The notes beneath the pieces were generated by a model. It was not told the origin of the DNA and made no database searches. It saw nothing but the letters and a program-made list of their open reading frames with translations. DNA of 5,981 bases, from positions 1-5,981 of the forward strand of contig CALXDE010000030.1 of the NCBI GenBank assembly GCA_944386965.1. Reading direction: 5' to 3'. Positions within the stretch are counted from its first letter, which is position 1, and the number at the start of each line of letters is the position of its first letter. The translations under genes and the position numbers were made by a program. The stretch comes from an uncultured Oscillospiraceae bacterium (GTDB lineage Bacteria; Bacillota_A; Clostridia; Oscillospirales; Oscillospiraceae). Of this stretch, positions 1-3,542 are shown one piece after another.

Positions 1-539
1 CAGTTGACCCGGATCTGGGAGGGGGCCAGCTCCATGGCCAGGGACCGCGTCAGGCCGATGAGGGCGGCCTTGGTGGCGGAGTAGGCCGCCTCGCAGGAAG
101 CCCCCCGCTGTCCCCAGATAGAGGAGATGTTCACGATACACCCGGCCTTCTCATGGATCATGGCTGGCAGCACCGCCTGAATGGTGTGGAAAGCCCCGTC
201 CACATTCACCGCGAAGATCCGCCGCCAGAAGTCCGGGGGGATTTCCTGGAACAGGTTCTGCTCGGCGATGCCGGCGTTGTTCACCAGCAGGGACACCGGC
301 CCCCCCAGAGCTGCCTCAGCCCCCCGGATGGCGGCGGTGATCGCCTCCCGATCCGCCACGTCCGCCTGAAAGGCGGCGGCGGCACCGCCCCGGGAACGGA
401 TGGACGCCGCCAGCTCCTCCGCCAGATCCAGGCGGCTGATACAATTGATGCCCACGGCCCAGCCCTCCTCCGCCAGACGGAGGGCCACAGCCCGACCGAT
501 GCCCCGGGAGGACCCGGTGACAAACGCGATCTTCTCCAT
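1..539 (-). CDS. Short-chain dehydrogenase/reductase, FabG/YmfI-like (partial, C-terminus off the left edge)
   Basis: The first 179 residues of a classical SDR, an NAD(P)-dependent oxidoreductase expected in the cytosol. The Rossmann glycine motif TGSSRGIG is at residues 8-15, NNAG at 87-90, and the catalytic tetrad is N112, S140, Y153 and K157 (YSATK). A full SDR has about 240-250 residues, so the substrate-binding end is missing. The ATG at 539 follows an AAAGGGG ribosome binding site. The block SSIWGQRGASCE at 139-150 just before the catalytic Tyr, and LAPSQIRVN at 171-179, look like YmfI of B. subtilis, which reduces 5-aminopentanone on elongation factor P. Plain FabG proteins lack the IWGxxGASCE run as far as I recall. 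The SDR assignment is certain; the EF-P role is an inference from memory, with 3-oxoacyl-ACP reductase as the alternative. It has its own promoter, so it is probably not co-transcribed with hpf. Confidence 0.93.
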   Translation of the reverse strand, partial: MEKIAFVTGSSRGIGRAVALRLAEEGWAVGINCISRLDLAEELAASIRSRGGAAAAFQADVADREAITAAIRGAEAALGGPVSLLVNNAGIAEQNLFQEIPPDFWRRIFAVNVDGAFHTIQAVLPAMIHEKAGCIVNISSIWGQRGASCEAAYSATKAALIGLTRSLAMELAPSQIRVN

Positions 540-586
540 GAAACGCCCCTTTCCGCCCGCCTGCCGGCTGGCGCGATGTTTTTTCC

Positions 587-615
587 ATTCTACCAGACCG
601 GCGGGGCGCTGGCAA
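587..615 (-). promoter_or_regulatory. Sigma-A-type promoter of the SDR gene
   Basis: Read on the minus strand, -35 TTGCCA (615-610), a 17-base spacer, and -10 TAGAAT (592-587) preceded by TGG as an extended -10. The start of transcription is expected near 580, about 40 bases before the ATG. It lies just downstream of the hpf terminator, which supports an independent transcription unit. Confidence 0.7.
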
Positions 616-638
616 GTCGGTGCGCTGCTGCCGCGCGC

Positions 639-675
639 AAAAAAGCGGAGGCGCGGGCTTTCGCCGCGCCTCCGC
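639..675 (-). terminator. Intrinsic terminator of hpf
   Basis: A perfect 12-bp GC-rich stem (arms 645-656 and 664-675, 7-base loop) is followed on the minus strand by six T (644-639). It begins 16 bases after the hpf stop codon. Confidence 0.9.
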
Positions 676-691
676 CGGGAAACGAGGTGGT

Positions 692-1237
692 TTACTCCTC
701 CTCAATGCCGTCGGTTTCAATGAGGCCGTAGCCGCCGCTGCGGCGGCGGTAGACGATGCACACCACATCCTCCATATTGCGGAAGATAAAGAAATCGTGA
801 TCCAGCAGGTTCATCTGCATGATGGCCTCCTCGGTGTTCATAGGCTTGGCGGCCACGTGCTTGGTGCGCACCACGTCGAACTCCTTCTCCTCGCTGACAT
901 CGAACTCGGCGGGGATGTCGCTGACCAGGGCGTCCTGCCGCAGACGCTTGGCCAGGCGGGTCTTGTTTTTGCGGATCTGCCGGTCGATGGTGGCGGCGGC
1001 GGCGTCCACGGCGCTGCGCATATCCCCGTCCTTGGCAACCTCCTCGGCCCGGAAGAGCGTCTTCCCGCTGCGGATGGTCACCTCTACCTCACAGCGGTGG
1101 TCCTTTTCCACCGCGAATACTACAAGTGCGGTCGGTTCCTCCTGAAAATAGCGATCCAGCTTGCCGATTTTCTTCTCAGCGTAGGCCTTGATAGAATCGT
1201 TCAGACTGACCTTCTTACACGTGAATGTAAACTTCAT
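692..1237 (-). CDS. hpf: Long-form ribosome hibernation promoting factor (HPF/RaiA family)
   Basis: A 181-residue protein with the two-domain layout of long HPF, which pairs 70S ribosomes into inactive 100S dimers in stationary phase or stress. Residues 1-100 form the ribosome-binding HPF/YfiA domain, starting MKFTFTCKKV and rich in basic residues at 86-100 (RQIRKNKTRLAKRLR). A variable acidic linker follows (about 101-120). The C-terminal dimerisation domain (about 121-175) carries VVRTKHVAAKPM, DHDFFIFRN and VYRRRSGGYGLIE. The length is typical of Firmicute long HPF. The open frame extends upstream to 1348, but the ATG at 1237 is chosen because AAAGGAG (1251-1245) sits 7 bases before it, the family starts here, and the longer version would begin upstream of the mapped promoter. 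It is monocistronic: its own promoter and a strong terminator flank it. Confidence 0.97.
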   Translation of the reverse strand: MKFTFTCKKVSLNDSIKAYAEKKIGKLDRYFQEEPTALVVFAVEKDHRCEVEVTIRSGKTLFRAEEVAKDGDMRSAVDAAAATIDRQIRKNKTRLAKRLRQDALVSDIPAEFDVSEEKEFDVVRTKHVAAKPMNTEEAIMQMNLLDHDFFIFRNMEDVVCIVYRRRSGGYGLIETDGIEEE

Positions 1238-1277
1238 GGTACCGCTCCTTTCGTGGCCCCGTATTGGGGTTACTTGT

Positions 1278-1306
1278 ATTGTACCATATAGACAAGTCTG
1301 CGTCCA
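1278..1306 (-). promoter_or_regulatory. Extended -10 promoter of hpf
   Basis: On the minus strand, -35-like TGGACG (1306-1301, 4 of 6 to consensus), a 17-base spacer, and -10 TACAAT (1283-1278) preceded by TGG. The transcript should start near 1270, leaving a leader of about 33 bases. The leader begins with a small hairpin (CCCC 1260-1257 with GGGG 1269-1266) and then the ribosome binding site. Confidence 0.75.
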
Positions 1307-1386
1307 GAGAAACTTTTCGCTTCTGGTAGAAATATACAATTTATTCACATTTCGGTCAAACCGACAGAAGGCGACAAAAGCTCCTA

Positions 1387-1415
1387 TTTACTTTTGCGGC
1401 CGGGGCTGGTATCAT
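1387..1415 (+). promoter_or_regulatory. Candidate plus-strand promoter of a small RNA
   Basis: TTTACT (1387-1392), a 17-base spacer, then TATCAT (1410-1415) preceded by TGG. Spacer length and the TGG extended -10 are the same as in the hpf, hup and SDR promoters of this window. The -35 matches consensus at 4 of 6 positions. It points away from hpf and toward the plus-strand terminator at 1451-1486. Confidence 0.4.
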
Positions 1416-1420
1416 ACTCC

Positions 1421-1487
1421 ATGGAAGCTTTCCAATATCCCACCCGCTGGGCCGCTGCTGAGGAGACTCGACAGCGGCTCTTTTTTA
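1421..1487 (+). ncRNA. Putative small RNA of about 65-70 nt (unnamed)
   Basis: A plus-strand terminator at 1451-1486 has no protein gene upstream of it on that strand, and a promoter-like sequence ends at 1415. The implied transcript starts near 1421-1422. It would fold as a 5' hairpin (TGGAA 1422-1426 with TTCCA 1430-1434), a weak CCA/TGG hairpin (1440-1450) and the terminator stem. I do not recognise a known family: it lacks the marks I know for 6S, SRP, tmRNA, RNase P or T-box RNA. A frame opens with ATG at 1421 but runs on without a stop through the terminator in Pro/Arg/Ala-rich sequence and has no ribosome binding site, so I do not treat it as coding. Confidence 0.35.
1451..1486 (+). 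terminator. Plus-strand intrinsic terminator without a known gene
   Basis: GCCGCTG (1451-1457) pairs perfectly with CAGCGGC (1472-1478). After one C-A mismatch the inner TGAG/CTCG stem is capped by a GAGA (GNRA-type) tetraloop. TC and six T (1481-1486) follow on the plus strand. There is no T-run on the other side, so it can only work for plus-strand transcription. Confidence 0.75.
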
Positions 1488-1493
1488 TCCTTT

Positions 1494-1603
1494 GCCGGGC
1501 GCCCGGCGCTCAGGCATTTGCCCCAGGCAAAATCCCGGCGGCAGGGCCTCGCTTCCCCGCCGCCAAATCATATACCCCCAGCCCGCCGGGACAAGCCGGC
1601 GGG
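1494..1603. repeat. Cluster of four inverted repeats between convergent terminators
   Basis: Four hairpin-forming repeats in 110 bases: a perfect 14-base palindrome GCCGGGCGCCCGGC (1494-1507); TTTGCC/GGCAAA with a 3-base loop (1517-1531); GGCGGC-GGG/CCC-GCCGCC with one mismatch (1537-1546 with 1555-1564); and CCCGCCGG/CCGGCGGG with a 6-base loop (1582-1603). None has a T-run. The stretch lies between the plus-strand terminator and the divIC terminator and holds no convincing gene. Confidence 0.6.
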
Positions 1604-1613
1604 ACGGGCGCGC

Positions 1614-1651
1614 AAAAAAAGCGGGACGGCACCGCCATGGTGCCGCCCCGC
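1614..1651 (-). terminator. Intrinsic terminator of the hup-rqcP-yabP-yabQ-divIC operon
   Basis: A 13-bp stem with one A-C mismatch (arms 1621-1633 and 1639-1651, loop GCCAT) is followed on the minus strand by seven T (1620-1614). It begins 22 bases after the divIC stop and ends the operon. Confidence 0.9.
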
Positions 1652-1673
1652 GCAGCAAACGGGATGATACGCC

Positions 1674-1961
1674 CTATCCGCCATAGGTATAGAACACCTT
1701 TTCGTTCTGAGTCACCATACCCAGCTCCTCCCGGGCGATCTCCTCAATCAGCTCCGGGTCGCCGGCGCGATCCAGATCCTCCTGAAGCTGGGCGTTCTCG
1801 CGCTCCACCTGCGCGATCTGCGCGGCCAGCGCCGCTTCTTCGGCCCGAGCGGTCTTCAAGTCCTCCTGCATCCGATAGAGCTGGATTCCCACGCCCAGCA
1901 GCAGCACCAGCAACAGGACCCCGGTGAGAAATCCGCTTGCCCGCTTTGGTTTCCTTTTCAT
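1674..1961 (-). CDS. divIC: Septum formation initiator, FtsB/DivIC family
   Basis: A 95-residue bitopic membrane protein of the FtsB/DivIC family, part of the FtsL-DivIC-DivIB complex that activates septal wall synthesis at the division site. A short basic cytosolic tail (MKRKPKRASG) precedes one transmembrane helix (about 11-28, FLTGVLLLVLLLGVGIQL). A coiled coil rich in A, E, Q and L follows (about 30-66), then DPELIEEIAREELGMV at 68-83 and the C-terminus EKVFYTYGG, typical of Clostridia members. The ATG at 1961 has GAGGGA (1973-1968) 6 bases upstream. It is the last gene of the operon, in the same position as divIC in B. subtilis. The upstream yabQ frame overlaps its first 218 bases. Confidence 0.93.
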   Translation of the reverse strand: MKRKPKRASGFLTGVLLLVLLLGVGIQLYRMQEDLKTARAEEAALAAQIAQVERENAQLQEDLDRAGDPELIEEIAREELGMVTQNEKVFYTYGG

Positions 1962-2445
1962 CGCGCGTCCCTCGCCTCCCCGCCTGCCGGCGCGCCATCC
2001 GCGTCTCGCGCCAGTGTGTGCCTATTATTGTAAACCACTTTTTCCAAAAAAGAAAGACCTTTTTGCATTTTTGCCCAAATTTTTTCAGCACACGGACCAC
2101 CAGTACACCAGGCGTCAGCAGGACGCGCAGGATCAGCAGCAGACTGTCCCGCCAATAATCCCACAGCGGACGCAGCGGCCGGCTCAGCAGGCAGAAAAAC
2201 AGCACCGCGCCGGCCAGAATCCCCAGCACCATATAGATCCGCAGCCGCCCCCGGCCAAAGGACATGGCAAAATAGAAGACCGCCGAGAGCACCAGAACGC
2301 TGTACAGTCCGTCGGCCAGGGCGGTGCCCCAGCCCCGCAGGACCCTCCGCAGGGCCCGCAGCAGATCGTAGAGCAATCCCAGAGCCGCCCCCAGCAGCAC
2401 CGCGGAGCAAAACGACGCCGCCTGGGCGCCGATCTCCACCTCCAT
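1744..2445 (-). CDS. yabQ: Spore cortex biosynthesis protein YabQ, with a tail overlapping divIC
   Basis: The frame encodes 233 residues. Four hydrophobic segments (about 8-28, 43-63, 69-88, 100-120) carry the YabQ layout, including LGLLYDLLRALRR near residue 24 and LRPLWDYWRDS near residue 90. A basic cytosolic stretch (KKFGQKCKKVFLFWKKW, about 121-137) follows. In B. subtilis YabQ is a mother-cell membrane protein needed for spore cortex formation. The ATG at 2445 overlaps the yabP stop by one base (TGATG), so translation is probably coupled. The oddity is the end: from about residue 162 the frame runs through divIC in another frame for 218 bases. This tail is Gly/Arg/Ala-rich and looks like a GC-rich shadow read. 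The true functional protein may end near residue 140-165; a lost stop codon or a sequencing indel in the A/T homopolymers at 2038-2088 could explain it. Confidence 0.85.
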   Translation of the reverse strand: MEVEIGAQAASFCSAVLLGAALGLLYDLLRALRRVLRGWGTALADGLYSVLVLSAVFYFAMSFGRGRLRIYMVLGILAGAVLFFCLLSRPLRPLWDYWRDSLLLILRVLLTPGVLVVRVLKKFGQKCKKVFLFWKKWFTIIGTHWRETRMARRQAGRRGTRDEKETKAGKRISHRGPVAGAAAGRGNPALSDAGGLEDRSGRRSGAGRADRAGGARERPASGGSGSRRRPGAD

Positions 2446-2726
2446 CAGCCAAAGAGGCGGCTGAGCAGCCCGCCCCGGCCATAGCTCTGCTCCTCATAGG
2501 ACAGGGAGTCGATCTGCCCGTCCACATGCAGCTCTCCCCCGTCCAGACTCAACTTGCCGATGTGCAGATTCTGCCCGGCGATGACTAGCGTTCCAGCGGT
2601 GGTGGACATGACGATGGAGCTCTCATCAAAGCGCTCCACGTCCTCCACCCCGGAGACTGTGAGCCGCTCCCGCCCCTCCAGGGTCAGCCGGTGGGCGGTA
2701 TAGGCCGGATTTTCATAGGATGCCAT
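2445..2726 (-). CDS. yabP: Sporulation protein YabP
   Basis: A 93-residue YabP-family protein, soluble and beta-rich, made in the mother cell during sporulation and working with YabQ. Recognisable family stretches are HRLTLEGRERLTVSGVEDVE (12-31), FDESSIVMSTTAG (33-45), LHIGKLSLDGGELHVDGQID (54-73) and LSYEE (75-79). The ATG at 2726 follows a GAGGGGGAG ribosome binding site; an ATG further upstream at 2753 would overlap that site and lacks family similarity. A GGLLSRLFG tail ends the protein. It overlaps yabQ by one base. A sigma-E-like -10 lies in the 53-base gap upstream, in line with sigma-E control of yabP in B. subtilis. Confidence 0.93.
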   Translation of the reverse strand: MASYENPAYTAHRLTLEGRERLTVSGVEDVERFDESSIVMSTTAGTLVIAGQNLHIGKLSLDGGELHVDGQIDSLSYEEQSYGRGGLLSRLFG

Positions 2727-2756
2727 CTGCGCTCCCCCTCTCCATGGATACACTCC

Positions 2757-2764
2757 ATTCTATG
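2757..2764 (-). promoter_or_regulatory. Possible sigma-E -10 element upstream of yabP
   Basis: On the minus strand CATAGAAT resembles the sigma-E -10 (CATAYAMT-like), 31 bases before the yabP ATG. The expected -35 region (GTCTAAA, ending at the rqcP stop codon) matches only weakly. Knowledge that yabP/yabQ are sigma-E dependent in B. subtilis is the main reason to list it. Confidence 0.25.
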
Positions 2765-2779
2765 AGGGGGCTGTCCCCT

Positions 2780-3019
2780 TTAGACCTCCCGGTACAAAAG
2801 GGCCGCGCCGGCCTTGCCCACCGTCTCCTGGACGGAGAGGACCTCCACGGTGAGGGTCCGCTCGCCGAAGCGAATGGCGATCACATCTCCCACCTTCACA
2901 TCGTAGGAGGCACGGGCCACCTTTCCGTTGACGCTCACCCGCTCACTGTCGCAGGCCTCGTTGGCCACGGTGCGGCGCTTGATGAGGCGGGAAACCTTGA
3001 GATACTTGTCCAGACGCAT
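2780..3019 (-). CDS. rqcP: S4-domain RNA-binding protein RqcP (YabO/Hsp15-like)
   Basis: A 79-residue S4-domain protein. In B. subtilis RqcP binds stalled 50S subunits carrying peptidyl-tRNA, together with RqcH, and promotes poly-alanine tailing of stalled chains. The S4 fold fills most of the chain: MRLDKYLKVSRLIKRRTVAN (1-20), then VNGKVARAS (30-38), VKVGDVIAIRFG (41-52) and the strand TLTVEVL (55-61). Length and start fit the family. The ATG at 3019 is preferred because GGAG lies 6 bases and AAGGAG 11 bases upstream; an in-frame GTG at 3031 overlaps the AAGGAG. It follows hup at a distance of 84 bases containing a strong hairpin, so its expression is likely lower than that of hup. Confidence 0.95.
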   Translation of the reverse strand: MRLDKYLKVSRLIKRRTVANEACDSERVSVNGKVARASYDVKVGDVIAIRFGERTLTVEVLSVQETVGKAGAALLYREV

Positions 3020-3042
3020 GTCTGTCTCCACTCCTTACGCAG

Positions 3043-3082
3043 AAAATAGAACAAACGGGGCGCATCCGCTGGATGCGCCCCG
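3043..3082 (-). terminator. Attenuating terminator-like hairpin between hup and rqcP
   Basis: A perfect 12-bp stem (CGGGGCGCATCC with GGATGCGCCCCG; 3082-3071 and 3067-3056, 3-base loop) is followed on the minus strand by the T-rich but interrupted tail TTTGTTCTATTTT (3055-3043). A strong stem with an imperfect T-tract suggests partial termination after hup. Confidence 0.65.
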
Positions 3083-3103
3083 GGGAATGACCAGGATGGG
3101 GGA

Positions 3104-3379
3104 TTACTTATCCACAGCGTCCTTCAGAGCCTTTCCAGCCTTGAACACGGGCACCTGGGAGGCGGGAATCTCCACCACCTCCTTGGTCCGGGGGTTGCGG
3201 CCGGTGCGGGCGGCCCGCTTCTTCACCTCGAAGGAGCCAAAGCCCACCAGCTGCACCTTGTCCCCGTCCTGCAGAGCGGCGGCAATGGCTTCCAGCGTGG
3301 CGTTCACAGCGGCCTCGGAGTCCTTCTTGGACAGGGCGGCCTTCTCAGCGACAGCGGCGATCAGTTCAGCTTTATTCAT
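3104..3379 (-). CDS. hup: HU family DNA-binding protein
   Basis: A 91-residue histone-like protein that binds and bends DNA as a dimer and organises the nucleoid. [20 protein letters not shown] (1-20) forms the helical body. The family signature [18 protein letters not shown] runs from 46 to 63, with the intercalating proline P63 in [17 protein letters not shown] closes the chain (77-89). The length is exactly the usual 90-92. The ATG at 3379 lies 10 bases after AAAAGGAG (3397-3390). Another ATG two codons earlier (3385) is only 4 bases from that site, so a Met-Thr extended form is less likely. It is first in the operon with rqcP, yabP, yabQ and divIC, with a good promoter upstream and an attenuator-like hairpin downstream. 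Confidence 0.97.
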   Translation of the reverse strand: MNKAELIAAVAEKAALSKKDSEAAVNATLEAIAAALQDGDKVQLVGFGSFEVKKRAARTGRNPRTKEVVEIPASQVPVFKAGKALKDAVDK

Positions 3380-3444
3380 GGTCATGCTTCTCCTTTTAAT
3401 CATTTGTACAAGAGACAGTTTTGTTCCTTCATTTGCCTTTCCCC

Positions 3445-3473
3445 AATTTACCATATTTTAATAGGGGATGCAA
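3445..3473 (-). promoter_or_regulatory. Promoter of the hup operon
   Basis: On the minus strand, -35 TTGCAT (3473-3468), a 17-base AT-rich spacer, and -10 TAAATT (3450-3445) preceded by TGG. Transcription should start near 3438, giving a leader of about 59 bases before the hup ATG. It lies after the spoVB stop, so hup and the following genes form a separate unit. Confidence 0.75.
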
Positions 3474-3494
3474 GATTTTTTTCACATAAAAATG

Positions 3495-3527
3495 AAAAAT
3501 CATCGGGGATTTCCAGAATTTTCCGAT
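3495..3527 (-). terminator. Weak possible terminator after spoVB
   Basis: A 5-bp ATCGG/CCGAT stem (3523-3527 with 3502-3506, large 16-base loop) is followed on the minus strand by GA and five T, then more T-rich sequence. It is the only terminator-like element between the spoVB stop (3543) and the hup promoter. The stem is short and the call is weak. Confidence 0.25.
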
Positions 3528-3542
3528 ATCTTTCGGCGGTCT

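Noticed and set aside
153..731. A 192-codon plus-strand frame crossing the SDR start, its promoter and the hpf terminator.
   Set aside because: It is low-complexity Pro/Arg/Gly sequence antisense to a well-supported gene and its regulatory elements.
1238..1348. N-terminal extension of hpf to an ATG at 1348.
   Set aside because: It would start upstream of the promoter and has no family similarity. The ATG at 1237 has an ideal ribosome binding site.
1238..1673. A known structured RNA (T-box, riboswitch, 6S, SRP) or a tRNA in the hpf-divIC gap.
   Set aside because: I found none of the conserved sequence marks of these families and no cloverleaf.
1421..1927. Plus-strand frame from the ATG at 1421, starting MEAFQYPTRW.
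   Set aside because: There is no ribosome binding site, it runs through a strong terminator and then antisense to divIC, and its composition is Pro/Arg/Ala-rich noise.
2038..2088. Programmed -1 frameshift in yabQ at the T6/A5 runs.
   Set aside because: No in-frame X XXY YYZ slippery heptamer is present in the yabQ codons. Codon slippage to the -1 frame would mismatch, and the -1 product shows no family similarity.
3400..3432. A 10-codon upstream frame ([10 protein letters not shown]) in the hup leader with GAAAGG before it.
   Set aside because: The predicted transcript starts only about 6 bases before its ATG, so its ribosome binding site would be cut. Nothing suggests an attenuating leader peptide.
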